Part shown: in pieces, positions 35,179 through 46,255 of the stretch
Layout: every line of letters starts with the position of its first letter
Position numbering within the stretch: the first letter of the stretch is position 1
Source: Gibbula magus
Taxonomy: Eukaryota; Mollusca; Gastropoda; Trochida; Trochidae
DNA: 64,000 nt
Assembly (NCBI GenBank): GCA_936450465.1
Contig: OW388289.1
Span: 77,488,593-77,552,592, forward strand
Reading direction: 5' to 3'
Made by a program: the position numbers and the translations under genes
The notes under the pieces: model-generated
The model's input: the letters and a program-made list of their open reading frames with translations, nothing else
Told to the model about the DNA's origin: nothing
The model's database searches: none

Positions 35179-35232
35179 GCGTAGCGAGCGAGCCCCTTCT
35201 TAGTCACGAAGATTTCTCTTCATAGGTTCTCA
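35130..35232. repeat. Hairpin joining the end of the 187-bp repeat
   Basis: 'GAACCTATAAAGAGAAATCC' at 35133 pairs with 'GATTTCTCTTCATAGGTTCT' at 35211-35230, and 'AAGAAGCGG' pairs loosely with 'CCCCTTCTT'. The spacer is a run of 'GCGTAGCGAGCGAGC'. An equivalent left arm lies in unit 1 near 34940. Confidence 0.6.
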
Positions 35233-36293
35233 CGGACTTTTGATTGACAGGTTCAATGACGTCACCGGTTCCTTGATTTCCTACGTTATCGTTTCACATG
35301 ACGCGATGTCGCCAAGCTGCAGTATGGACGTGTTTTTATGAATTCTCAGTTTTCGAAAAAAGTATTTGATCGTAACAAGTGTTATGGTAAAACTAGAAAT
35401 AATCTTCCATCTGTCTTTGAGGTGAGCTCGTTTTTCTCTGTTCATTGTATTGGGAAATTATGATATTTAACCATGTAGAAACCGTTGTCTCAATCAAATT
35501 GTGGAATTGTTGTTTCATAATTTAATGCAAATGGAAGTAAATATCTAGTTAGTTCTTTGTGCTTTGTGTTTAGATTACAGAAAAATAGAATATAATGAAT
35601 TCATAATTTAATAATAAAATTAAAGTCGGCTTTTTTGGTTTTTGTTCGATAAAAGACTGAACGATTTGGTTTGTAAATAAGGCTGAAACAAAGTGTACAC
35701 TAATTATGCTAACTAACAAATTCATGCTGCATGCACAATATTTCGAAACTCATTTGCCAGTATCTTTATACCGCCTGTGTGTCATAGTGTCGTGCTTACT
35801 TCGAGTCACGTGGGGCACATGTCAATAAAAAGTAAAACATTGTTGTCATTTGTTTTTGACCAATCAGGCACAGAGAGGGCGTGTCACGAAGCGCGTTTTA
35901 GCTTGAGTTCTTTATCATTAAGAGTCTATTTTGTCAGGAAAATACGACCGCCTGATTGACTGAGAAAGTAGGTTGAATTCTAAAACTGCTTAGCCAATCG
36001 TCATCAAATTTAGTATACAGCCTCCCCATATCATGTAGATGTGCATTTTGGGGTTTGAACTTTAATATTGATTTTTATCACTTTCCATGTCAACAGTTTG
36101 GACTTTCTCTTTCAGAAGGGTAACAACTGAAATTGAATTTGGGATAGGGGGAGACATCTGTTTTTACGTGTAAAGCAAGAAAAACAAGATGGCGACACAA
36201 CCCTATCTTTAGTTGATTCGCCCTTTTCGGCTGTGTACGCCGGGTGTTGCGCTGGGTCCCGAATCAAGCATAGCAATTACAACTGTAACCATA
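35233..36293. other. Gene-free stretch; one decayed array monomer
   Basis: About 35985-36135 ('ATCATGTAGATGTGCATTTT' then 'GGGGTTTGAACTT') resembles a single monomer of the array at 44890-45770. 'CAAGATGGCGACACAACCCT' near 36188 is the inverse of a word near 20940. A TGACGTCA lies at 35257-35264. Confidence 0.4.
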
Positions 36294-37452
36294 CGGAACT
36301 AAACTGACGTCCAAAAGAAACTTTACACTCGTTTTAAAACGCTCTAGAACAAATACGACAAACGATGGATGCATGAAATAAAGTGTATTGAAAAGATCAA
36401 CATGTCTACATCACAACCCCTGGAGATGATGAGCATAAAGTGTCTAGTGATGACGTCACGGTTGCTGATATGGAGGTGGGGTCACAAAACAGCACATGCA
36501 ACATCTTTGGGAAACGATACTACACACAGAAAAACCCATAGGTTCATTAATGTGGTGTATTAGTAACGTGTGTGGCCACCCCGTGCCTCAATACACGCAT
36601 ATACCCTCCGCAACGAATAGAAAACGTCAGTCGTCTGATGGCGTCACGTGGTATACGCTGCCATTCTCCTTGAAGTACCACAATCAATTCTTGTCTGTTG
36701 GGTGTTGTCTCTGTCTAATACGACGATCCATCATCCCTGTACATGTTGAATCGACTTTCATCAGAAAAGACTACTCTCTGCCAGTCACGACGCTGCCAAC
36801 GGCGTACAGTTCGGGCCCATCTCAATCTCTGACGAAGATTTTCCACTGTCAACCGCTGTCCCATGTGTGGCCTGTGTGCTCTAAGTCTATAGGCCCTGAG
36901 TCGTCAGTCGGCTGACCACGTGACCAAGGGCATTCCTAGCTGATGACGTCACTGTGAGGAAGCGATTTCGTAAATGTACGAAAGTGACGTCATCATTGGG
37001 GGGTTGTCACCCTCGGTCCTCCCGTCTTTGGCCTGTCCGATGTCTGCCCTGTCTGTCTGTAACATTACATTAAGTTATTCGCTGCAACGCGAGAACAATC
37101 AAACGTTCTTGCAACATGGGTGTGGGTGGCAGTCATTTCCAGCATTCCCAGGGCTCGCTCGCGTTCTTCTGGTCTTTGGCATGGCATATCTTTGATGGGT
37201 TTTGGTTTTGGTTGGTATCTCTTTTATATCCTTACTGCACGTGCAATATAGGCCACACGTCCTGAACGTGCTTTTCCATTTTTTGCACTTTTACCAAAAA
37301 CCATGAGGGGTACAAAGGTCATGTTAAACACACAGCTATGTTCGGTTCGGGCGATGTATTACCGACTACTTAAGTTCCAATTGATTGTTTAGATTTCGAT
37401 ATTTTCATGTTTTAAAAGTGTAAAGTTTCTTTTGGACGTCAGTTTAGTTTCA
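36294..37452 (-). mobile_element. Tc1/mariner-type element, about 1.16 kb, internally deleted
   Basis: Near-perfect inverted ends of about 35 bp share 'AACTAAACTGACGTCC' followed by 'AAAAGAAACTTTACAC', at 36297-36329 and inverted at 37419-37449. A TA precedes the left end (36292-36293); the right border has drifted. The decayed transposase lies between the ends on the minus strand. TGACGTCA occurs three times inside (36451, 36944 and 36985). Confidence 0.8.
36560..37190 (-). pseudogene. Tc1-like transposase, broken
   Basis: Reading the minus strand downward, near 37170-37000 a paired-like helix-turn-helix segment shows 'ERERALGMLEMTATHTHVAR' and 'TSDRPKTGGPRVT', with a stop between them. Near 36905-36720, after frameshifts, come 'RLRAYRLRAHRPHMGQRLT' and 'DWQRVVFSDESRFNMY', which holds the first catalytic aspartate of the DDE domain. 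Near 36690-36560 comes the C-terminal 'GEWQRIPRDAIRRLTFSIR'. The segment with the second D and the E is missing, so the coding region has an internal deletion as well as stops and frameshifts. This copy cannot make a working enzyme. Confidence 0.8.
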
Positions 37453-37707
37453 AAAACAAATTTACAAAACTAGTACAAAAGCGCTCTTTTTCGTGTTATA
37501 TTGATTTGAATTGCAGATTAAAATTTTGCTGTTTGTTCTAATGAGAAAATGAGGTAATATGCTACCGTGTTGTACATTTGTCATTAGAATTATAAACGTA
37601 CAAAGACACCGCATATAAGTTTCTATTTGGAATTCCAACAGTATAAAGGGATAAATCAACACACTACTACTTGGGGCGTCTGCTCCCCAAGCAATAATAT
37701 ACAGATT

Positions 37708-38150
37708 TTTATTCCACGGGTATGTTAAAACGTGGGATATAGTTTGTCCGTCCGTAATCATTTCGTTTCCGGAGCACCCGTTCATAATATCTTTCTGAAA
37801 ATTTCAAAGCGAATTACCCACTAACTGAAATGGTGGGTGTTGATATTTTCAGATTTTAGATATTTTTTTTCCGTTTCCATAGAAACGTGTTGAATTTGGA
37901 CTTGTTTCAGGAATAGGTTTGTTTTCGGAGCACAGCTCCGAAACTCTTCATCATATCGTCCTGAAACTTTGCATGTGTATTACCCACCAACTGAAGTGAT
38001 ACCAAAATTGATATTTTCAGATTTCTGAATTTGTATTTTCCGTTTCCACAGAAATATGTTGAATTTGAACCTTGTTCAGAGATAGGTCTGCTTCCGGAGC
38101 AGAACTCTAAAGCCCTTAATCATACCTGAAACTCAACTGAATGAAGAAGT
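37708..38150 (+). mobile_element. Tandem-repeat element, about three monomers of about 165 bp
   Basis: It starts with a decayed hairpin ('CCACGGG' and 'CGTGGGATATAG') and 'TTTGTCCGTCCG'. Monomers follow with 'TTTCCGGAGCA'-like starts near 37757, 37922 and 38089 and 'TTTTCCGTTTCCATAGAAA' inside. The monomer is related to the array at 44890-45770 ('CGGATCAGAACTC', 'CGTTTCCATGGAAATG'). Confidence 0.6.
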
Positions 38151-38164
38151 AGATACACAATTTT

Positions 38165-39210
38165 CTCTTGTTAGCAGCCCCGACTCAGTCCGGACTGCTA
38201 TCAGTTTTTGTGCAGTTGCCGCCGCCGCAGCCGCAGCCGCAGCCGCCGCGTTTTCTATTGGCTACAACTTTTTTCCAAGGAGGTTTTGAGAACTCGTATA
38301 TCCAACTTCTTACTTAAACCCCTGGGCAGTTATTTTGGCATGTTCACATTCAAGGTCAAAGGTCAAGGTCACGAGTTCTGAAATCGCCAAAAAAATCCTT
38401 AGGATCACGATAACTTGAAAAGAATTTGGTGTATAACAACTATGGAGATTTGAAAAGGTTGTCGCCAAAATCCGTTATAGGTCAAGGTCACGCGAAAATG
38501 CCTTACTTATTTCAACTATATATATTTTCCACTTTGAATCATAACATGATTGTTATACACAAAAGTGATCTTTTATTTTGTGACCTTGAATATCAAATGT
38601 CAAGGTCACCAGTTCTACAATCCGTAATAACTTATTTGCAAGAAGGTATTGACACCTCATATACATAGCTTCTTTCTTATACATCTGGGAAATTATTTTG
38701 ACATGCTCACATTCAAGGTCAAGGTCACGTGTTACGAAATCGCTTAAATAATTCTTGTAAACACAATAACAATATTTGTGCTATCGGGCTCTTATTTGGG
38801 ATATATCAACTATGGAGAAAGACCAATATTTGAAAAGGTTTTCGCTCAAATCTGTCAAAGATTAAGGTCACAGCGCTTTTGTGAATATGTCTTATTTTAA
38901 GTATGGTCACTTTGAATGATTACATGATTGTTATACACAATGAAACGTGATCATTGATTGTATGACCTTGAAGGTCAAATCTCAGGGTCATTGGATATTG
39001 GTTTAGGCCATGTTAACCCTTTTGAAATCAGACATAGCTTTTAAGAACAAACTTGTCTAAAGTGGCCCAGTGATGATTCAAAAACTCCAATGAAGATTTT
39101 TTTTTTTTTTAAAAACCTCACATTTTATTGATGCTTTGGAGAAGGCGGAACAGGGTAAGGCGAGACCCCTGCTCTGCTTTTTGCGGTGTCCCGCAAACGC
39201 TCATATAGTT
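38165..39210 (+). mobile_element. Dispersed element, family F, copy 1, rich in TCAAGGTCA
   Basis: It starts near a GCCGCAGCC tract (38217-38250) and 'TATTGGCTACAACTTTTTTC', and ends 'TTTTGCGGTGTCCCGCAAAC' near 39175-39200. Inside are repeated blocks with 'ACATGATTGTTATACACA' and several TCAAGGTCA or TGACCTTGA sites (about 38354, 38364, 38483, 38580, 38600, 38712 and 38965). A shorter copy with the same ends lies at 39990-40605. No protein is encoded; the ORF at 38426-38668 crosses repeat blocks. Confidence 0.65.
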
Positions 39211-39394
39211 TAAATTAGCAGTCGCGATTTCTTTTAGCAAAAATGATTTCCTGTAATGGGGAAAGAACTCGAGAAACTAAAAGTAGTTAAAGGCATGTTT
39301 GAGTTGCATTTGATGAATTGCAGTGGTATAACAATAAACATTGGTGTGTTTACTTACGCGATTAGAAAATTATATCGCTGGGAACTGGTGACAT

Positions 39395-39675
39395 GCGTTT
39401 TTCGTGTCAATGTTAAGAAGGTTTATCTCATGATTCTCTACTCCTGTCGCAATGGGTATTGTCATGTTGTGATAATCATCCTGAATCACATCAACAGTGC
39501 CTCTTGGCGATCATTTCACGCGATGAACAGTTCATAAGGGAGCTTGATACATGTACTGAAAACCTTATTTCCTTTAATTGGACTTGGTAAATAGGATTAG
39601 TCCCTGCGTTATTGTCCGCAGATGGGAATTGTCTTCATATAAATTGTGCTTGTGTGTCATTTAGGTATTGTTATA
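39395..39675. repeat. Dispersed repeat, family E, copy 2
   Basis: It matches 10925-11205 (see there) over about 280 bp, including 'GTTGTGATAATCATCCT' and 'GTGTGTCATTTAGGTATT'. Confidence 0.6.
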
Positions 39676-39989
39676 ATGAATAATTCAAATATGACTTAAT
39701 GAGCAAACATTAATATATACATAAATAACAGTTCATGTGGTTTGTGGTTCTATTGAAGTAAATTAAGTGTATATAAATCCGTATCGAAGCGATTCCATAC
39801 CATATAGGCTGTCCTTACATTGTATACTTCGATAGTAAACATCCTTACATGTATATTTACAAAATAAAAAGTTGTTTTCCATTAGAGTAATGTGGTCGTT
39901 AATATGGACTAAACATTACGGGAGGTTGCAGCTTGATACACTGAAACTATGACAGCAGATTACTAAAATTCATTTTACGAGCAAACATA

Positions 39990-40605
39990 CATTCAGGTTT
40001 CAAATCAGTTTTGTGCAGTTTTCGTCGCAACCGCCGCCACAGCCTCCTCGTTTTGTTTAGGCTGTAACCTTATTTCCAAAACAAAAAAGTTTTAAGAACG
40101 CATATACACAACTTCCAACGTATACCCCTGGGTATATTTTGACATTCAAGGTCACAAGTCACTAAAAGTGGCTCTTATTTGGTAATATATTAACTATGGA
40201 GAACGACCAAGATCTGAAAAGGGTAAGGGCTAAAAACTGTCAAAGGTCAAGGTCACAACTTAAACGAGCTTTTGTGAATATGCCTTGATATTTTAACTAT
40301 GAAGACTTACATTACATGATTGTTATACACATGAAAGGTGATCATTGATTGTGTGACTGTGAAGGTCAAGGTCATGGCCATCTTAACCAATTGATCCAAT
40401 CAGAAATAGGTTTTTAAGATAAGACCTCCGTGATGATTCAACTTGTTTGTAATAACTCCAATGATGAACAACTTTTTGTTAAGAAACTTTCCCATTTTAC
40501 TGTTGCTGTGGAGAGGGAAAGGCGAGACCCTAAGTTTTGGGCTGCTTTTGCGGTTTGCGGGATGGGCTGCTTTTGCGGTATCCCGCAAACACTAATCTAG
40601 TTGAA
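39990..40605 (+). mobile_element. Dispersed element, family F, copy 2 (shorter)
   Basis: The start 'AGTTTTGTGCAGTTTTCGTC' with 'CGCCGCCACAGCC' and the end 'TTTTGCGGTATCCCGCAAAC' match copy 1. The middle is deleted, leaving TCAAGGTCA sites near 40146, 40244 and 40366. 'GGCTGCTTTTGCGG' is doubled near the end. Confidence 0.65.
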
Positions 40606-41544
40606 TCCGAATTAAATATAAATCGGGTGTAATGTGAGCAATTTCCGGATGAAAGACAACACACACACAGAGCATTGTTCATCTAACTATCTATTTTATG
40701 TGTTAAGCAACATTTCTATGTCAGATAAGTGAGATCGCTTCAATTATTAACATAAACGCACATGTATGTTTAAAAGCCATGTTTGCATTCTGAAATCCCA
40801 GGTTCAATCCGATCACTAAAACAAAAGTCAGTTAACATTGACAAAGTCAGGCGCCATGTTTAACAAATGGACGCTGATTACAAAGAGGTGATTTTCAGTT
40901 AATCACCGGACATTTCGAAGATAGAAAATCATGCTCAGTAAAAACTTGTAAGTATGCAGGAATACTGACTTATTAAACAGTTGTAAAAGTTGAAATTGAA
41001 CAAAAAACAACTAATCATTAAAATGTAGTTTTGTGTTCGCATTTTTTTTATCAAATGAATTATACGTGTAAACCAATTGTTTACTTTTATCAGAACCAGC
41101 AAGTGACGAACCAGATAAAGCTACAAAAGTAAACGATGACAACATCGCTCAGGAGTTTATCGTTACCACAGCACATGTACATTTTACACAGTTAAAACGG
41201 GTGAAGCATTGATTTGCAGAAACGTGCAGTATCGGATATACTGCAAGGTCAATCAGCTGACATGGTGTTACAGAGTTTACACGTTTATACATGGCCTTTA
41301 GTCGGGTCAATATATGGAAAAAACACCCTCAACCCACAAGTGTCCAGGTTGAGGATAGAAATGGTGAAATGTGCGTGCAAAGTACAACCTGTGTACTCAG
41401 GAAATGCATTTATAGGCCTTCACAGTTGAAAGTGGTTATAATATGCTTCTTGACCCCCGAAACCAGGGGATAGATCTAGACCCACATTTAATCAAATTTT
41501 ACTGAAACGGAAGTAAAATGGTTTTGCTGTACCGGACAGAGTTC
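40606..41544. other. Gene-free stretch
   Basis: No supported gene, tandem array or element end is visible. The overlapping ORFs at 41214-41429 and 41291-41473 run toward repeat G and have no motifs. Confidence 0.3.
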
Positions 41545-42140
41545 GATTTACTTGTAATACAATGGTCAAATTTCATTTTTAATGGTCATTATGTGTTCCT
41601 TGCCCCCCAAAAACGTTGACATCTAGATCATCAATTTTGAGTGAATGGTTATAGATTTGCGGTTATTTGGAGGTGTCAGCAGCCATTTTTGACGCCATAT
41701 TGGAGTTTTGTGTTCCATAATAGACACACACCATTTTTTATGATCTTAATGTGTTCGTTGCCCTCAAACGCCTACGGGTGGACACCAAGATCATCAAATT
41801 TGAGTTTAGGGTTACAGAGTTATGATCCAATAAGAGGTTTCGGTGGCCATCGTGGACGCCATCTTCAAAAAAACACTTTTCCGGGGGTCCAACTGTGGTG
41901 AACTTTTAGTATGTCTAAAGGGATTTTGTCTATTGTTTCGTAGGTATCTTGTTTTCTCGTAATAACCCCTCACTATTATTTCAGTCGGTATTTCTTCTGA
42001 TAATAACCACGTATGAGGTTTTTATTGTGAAAGTAAGTTTTTACTTTTGATATAGTAAGACCTTAAATGAGACTAAGATTTTTTTTCACAACTCAGTTCA
42101 TAACAATTATTATCGAAAAGTATACAAATATAACTTTTTC

Positions 42141-42220
42141 AGAGTGTAGATGGCGGGAATCGAACTCGATACCCATTGCTCTTTAACCCGGACGCTCTAC
42201 CTCCACGCTACCGAGGAAGC
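42141..42220 (-). repeat. tRNA-like sequence (SINE head or tRNA pseudogene)
   Basis: On the minus strand, 'GGTAGCGTGGAGGTAGAGC' resembles the D-arm/A box and 'GAGTTCGATTCCC' the T-arm/B box, at tRNA spacing, with 'TCCGGGTTAAA' where the anticodon arm would be. The T and anticodon stems no longer pair well, so a functional tRNA is unlikely. Being inside an insertion suggests a tRNA-derived SINE. Confidence 0.55.
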
Positions 42221-42438
42221 CGAAAGAACTGTGTGGATTTCCTCTAGTTACAGTCACACTGTCTCTGCCACAATATAACGCTAGTCCGGGAGACATACTC
42301 TTTATAATGCAGAATTTGGAAATCAAACATTATAAAATGTAAATTTTGACATTTGAGAGTTATAATTTTTTTTTTAAAAACACTACCCGATAAGCGCTTA
42401 CATTTATGTTTTACGGTATCTAAGTTAGATAAAACACT

Positions 42439-42575
42439 CTACCTCGGTTATGCTTGGGATTGAAACCCTCGTTAAGAAAGCTTCGAGGAAGTATAAGACC
42501 TCAAGCTTCGCGTTCGGTCTTACTTCCCGCTCAGCTTTCTTACCTCGGGTTTTACAATCCTAAGCATAACCTCTG
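42439..42575. repeat. Long hairpin, about 60-bp arms
   Basis: The left arm (42440-42500, with 'GGTTATGCTTGGGATTG' and 'GTTAAGAAAGCTTCGAGGAA') pairs with the right arm (42513-42573, with 'TTCCCGCTCAGCTTTCTTAC' and 'CAATCCTAAGCATAACC'), with some mismatches. It is part of the insertion in repeat G. Confidence 0.75.
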
Positions 42576-42655
42576 TACTAAACCCTACCAGACTCAATTG
42601 AGAAACCTTATGTAGCACTTTTTGGGGGGTTCAACTGTATTTTGACCTGACTACT

Positions 42656-43510
42656 TTGTTGAGATAGCTTAGAACTAACATGTTCGTGGGCAAATACCAA
42701 CGAAAGATACTTACATGTACGACTCTCTGAGTGATAGAAGAGTTGAGCATCTTGACTCCGGTGGTGTAAATAAAACATGTCGTTAGAATTTTTGGCTTTG
42801 ATGATATTGACCCGTGAAAGCAATGTATAAAGTATATATACACTCCTAGGTTTGTTGTGTGTTCCTTGTATGGCGTCATGTTGTTTAATTCATCTTTGCC
42901 TTAGTAATAAGGCAATTGCTTTAAAAAATCCATCGAGTCCTTTTTATCCTTATTAGAATCAATGAAATGTGGCACCTTGTGCTTGAAAAAAATAAGTATT
43001 TAGACTTGATTTTTGGTAATTTCCCGATATTGTTGTCAACGTAGTCTTTGGCTCATTAGCTTAGCATAATGTGTGTGTACAATCAATGACTGGTTTGTAC
43101 ACATGTAATTGATAATATTGAAATAGACAAATTATATTAATATCATTTCACAGATAATTAAAATTACCCATTAGTGACTTTAACTTTATTGGGACGTAAG
43201 AGTCATTAAGAAGTTTGTGTTCAAAATAAACATAACGTTTGAATGAAAACCTTCTTAATTGTAAGCGCTCCGTTTTTTGTGTTTTTTCTTTCCCCTCCAT
43301 CACCTCCACTCATACGTCTTATATAGCGAAAATGATTCCAGGTTTTAATAAATCTACACGTTATTGCGTAATCAATTATGTGACAGAGGATAAGCGGAAA
43401 TTACTTTCATATCGTAATCAAACTATCAATTAAACTGTGGCAGTTGAAAATAGGGTAACGTGCGTTTATTCAGATGGTTGATTTTATGAATTTTAAACCA
43501 AGTGAGTTTT
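42656..43510. other. Gene-free stretch
   Basis: I see no gene or structured repeat between repeat G and the hairpin at 43511. The ORFs of 64-82 codons lack motifs. Confidence 0.3.
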
Positions 43511-44635
43511 ATTATCCCCCGCCGCGCGTTTAGCGCGAAGCGGGGGATATAGTATTCGGCTGCGTCCGTCCGTACGTCCGTCCGTACGTCCGTACGAAAT
43601 GGAATAACTCAAATACCATTCACTGGATTCTTTTCATATTTTGCATATGGGTTCATCATAGGAAGAGTAATGTTCCTACAGTAGTTTGAGACCTTGACCT
43701 TCATTTCAAGGTCACAACGAGACTTTGTCATTTTACCCTTGTCAGCGGGATATCTCAATAACCATTCGCTGGATTCTCTTCATATTTTATACATAGCTTC
43801 TCCAAGGCAAGACGACGGGTTGATTAGATTTTGGTGACCCTGACATTATGTTCAAGGTCACAGCGGAACTTTGAAGTTTTCAACATGTTAATGTACATGT
43901 AAAGCTTGTCAGCGGGATATCTCAAGAACCATTCACCGGAATTCCATCATTTCTTGCACAAAGCACCTTCTAGGGATGATGATGGGCTGATTAGATTTTG
44001 GTGAAATTGACATTATTTTCAAGGTCACAGCAGCACTTTGAAGTTTTCAAAATGTTAATGTACATGTAAAGCTTGTCAGCGGAATATCTCAAGAACCATT
44101 CACTGGAATTCCATCATTTCTTACTCAAAGCACCTTCTAGGGAAGACGACCGGCTGAATAGATTTTGGTGACCTTGACATTATTTTCAAGGTCACAGCAG
44201 AACTTTGAATTTTTCGACATGTTAATGTACATGTTAAGGTTGTCAGCAGAATAACTCAAGAACCATTCACCGAAATTTCATTATATCTTACAAAAAGCAA
44301 AAGGACTGATAAGATTTTGGTGACCTTGACATTATTCTCAAGGTCACAGTGGAATTTTAAATTTTTCGACATGTTGATGTACATGTGTGTAATACTTGTC
44401 AGCGGGATATCTCAAGAACCATTCACTGGAATTTCATCATATCTTACACAAAGGGTAGATTAGATTTTGATGACCTTGCCATTTTTCTCAAGGTCACAGT
44501 GGAACTTTGACTTTTTTAACATGTTTGACGGTCAATTTTGCTGATCTTGACATTATTTTTAAATTTTGAAGTATTAATTTGCGGCGGGGGATCATGTCAC
44601 CTTAGTGACAACTACTTGTTGTCATCAACGTAGCT
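43511..44635 (+). mobile_element. Complete TCAAGGTCA tandem-repeat element, copy 1
   Basis: The 5' end is a hairpin, 'TTATCCCCCGCCGCGCG' with its inverse (43511-43550), then 'ATAGTATTCGGC' and a GTCCGTCCGTAC microsatellite (43562-43596). Six monomers of about 157-170 bp follow; 'CTTGTCAGCGGGATATCTCA' starts lie near 43738, 43908, 44070, 44238 and 44395. Most carry TTCAAGGTCAC and some TGACCTTGA as well. The 3' end is 'GCGGCGGGGGATCATGTCAC' then 'GTGACAACTACTTG'. The element at 49752-50885 has the same two ends. No ORF. Non-autonomous Helitron-like is an inference from layout. Confidence 0.8.
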
Positions 44636-44670
44636 TTGTCATCAGATGCTAACATCGAAGTATGTTCTTG

Positions 44671-46255
44671 TTATCCCCCGCCACAACGAAGTTGGCGGGG
44701 GATATAGAAATGAGCTCCGTCCGTCCGTCTGTGCGTCCGGGCTTTTCCATTCCGGCCTCAAACGTCAAAACTATAAGACATATCTAAACGAAACTTGGTG
44801 TGTGGAACAATCATCATGTGTAGATGTGCCTTTTGGGGTTTTCAACTTCTTCGAGTTATTTTTTTCCGTTTCCATGGAAATGTAACTTAGAATTTCGTTT
44901 CCGGATCAGAACTCAAAAACTATAAGACATATCTCAACGAAACTTGGTGTGTGGAACAAACCTCATGTGTAGATGTGCCTTTTGGGGTTTTCAACTTCTT
45001 CGAGTTATTTTTGTTTACCGTTTCCATGGAAATGTAACGTAGAATTTCGTTTCCGGATCAGAACTCGAAAACTATAAGACATATCTCAACGAAACTTGGT
45101 GTGTGAAACAATCATCATGTGTAGATGTGCCTTTTGGGGTTTTCAACTTCTTCGAGTTATTTTTTTTTACCGTTTCCATGGAAATGTAACTTAGAATTTC
45201 TTTTCCGGATCAGAACTCGAAAACTATAAGACATATCTCAACGAAACTTGGTGTGTGGAACAAACCTCCTGTGTTGATGTGCCTTTTGGGGTTTTCAACT
45301 TCTTCGAGTTATTTTTGTTTACCGTTTCCATTGAAATGTAACGTAGAATTTCGTTTCCGGATCAGAACTCGAAAACTATAAGACATATCTCAACGAAACT
45401 TGGTGTGTGGAACAATCATCATGTGTAGATGTGCCTTTTGGGGTTTTCAACTTCTTCGAGTTATTTTTTTTAACCGTTTCCATGGAAATGTAACTTAGAA
45501 TTTCGTTTCCAGATCAGAACTCAAAAACTATAAGACATATCTCAACGAAACTTGGTGTGTGAAACAATCATCATGTGTAGATGTGCCTTTTGGGGTTTTC
45601 AACTTCTTCGAGTTATTTTTTTTTACCGTTTCCATGGAAATGTAACTTAGAATTTCATTTCCGGATCAGAACTCGAAAACTATAAGACATAGCTCAACGA
45701 AACTTGGTGTGTGAAACAATCATCATGTGTAGATGTGCCTTTTGGGGTTTTCAACTTCTTTACAATTTTTAATTTAATTTGTTGAATTTTTACCATTTCC
45801 ATGGATACATAACTTAATAATTAATTTCCGGAGCAGAACTAAAAAACTGCCATGGATGTATTTTGAGCTAATGGCATGGCACAGTGTCCGGCGTCCGGCG
45901 GTCCATCCATCCGTCTGTCTGTAAACTTTTCGCATTTTGTCTTCTCCAGAACGACTTGGTCTAAGGAGCTGAAATTTTGCTTTGCTCACAACCTAAAAAA
46001 CCTATTTTCATCTTGATCATCAGCAACCGATAACCATCAGTTGCAATGAACCTTCTATTGGGTGGGCTAAGGTTGTTTTGATATGTTACAAACCTTACAG
46101 GGAGTGGCATCCCTGCCCTGCTGAGCCAACAAATCATCATCCATCCTGCTACATCAGGCTATAAGGAGAAGGTTCATAGTCACTGTTATTCAACAACTAT
46201 TCTTCAATAAATTTTCCCAAAGGCGGGGGATATGGCCGACTCTGTCTGCTTGTTC
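44671..46255 (+). mobile_element. Tandem-repeat element, seven or so 150-155-bp monomers
   Basis: The hairpin 'TTATCCCCCGCC' with 'GGCGGGGGATATAG' (44671-44706) and a GTCCGTCC tract precede the array (about 44750-45770). Monomers are almost identical, with 'ACTATAAGACATATCTCAAC' and 'GTGTAGATGTGCCTTTTGGG'. The likely 3' end is 'AGGCGGGGGATATGGCCGAC' near 46222. Between about 45863 and 46190 lies foreign sequence with a 'CCGTCTGTCTG' tract, related in reverse to 19515-19850, probably a nested insertion. It starts only about 35 bases after the previous element ends. Confidence 0.75.

Larger units (their letters stand above)
41545..42655. repeat. Dispersed repeat, family G, copy 1, interrupted
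   Basis: 41545-41915 plus 42583-42655 match 48020-48490. Shared words are 'CTTGCCCCCCAAAA', 'TATGATCTTAATGTGTTCGT', 'GGACGCCATCTT', 'GAACTTTTAGTATGT' and 'GAGAAACCTT'. The 41917-42582 part is absent from copy 2 and holds a tRNA-like sequence and a long hairpin, so it is a later insertion. Confidence 0.65.

Noticed and set aside
36496..37195. Plus-strand ORFs of 139 and 73 codons
   Set aside because: They lie antisense to the broken Tc1 transposase, whose motifs are clear on the minus strand.
42141..42220. Functional tRNA gene
   Set aside because: The A and B boxes are recognisable, but the T and anticodon stems do not pair and the acceptor stem cannot be closed.
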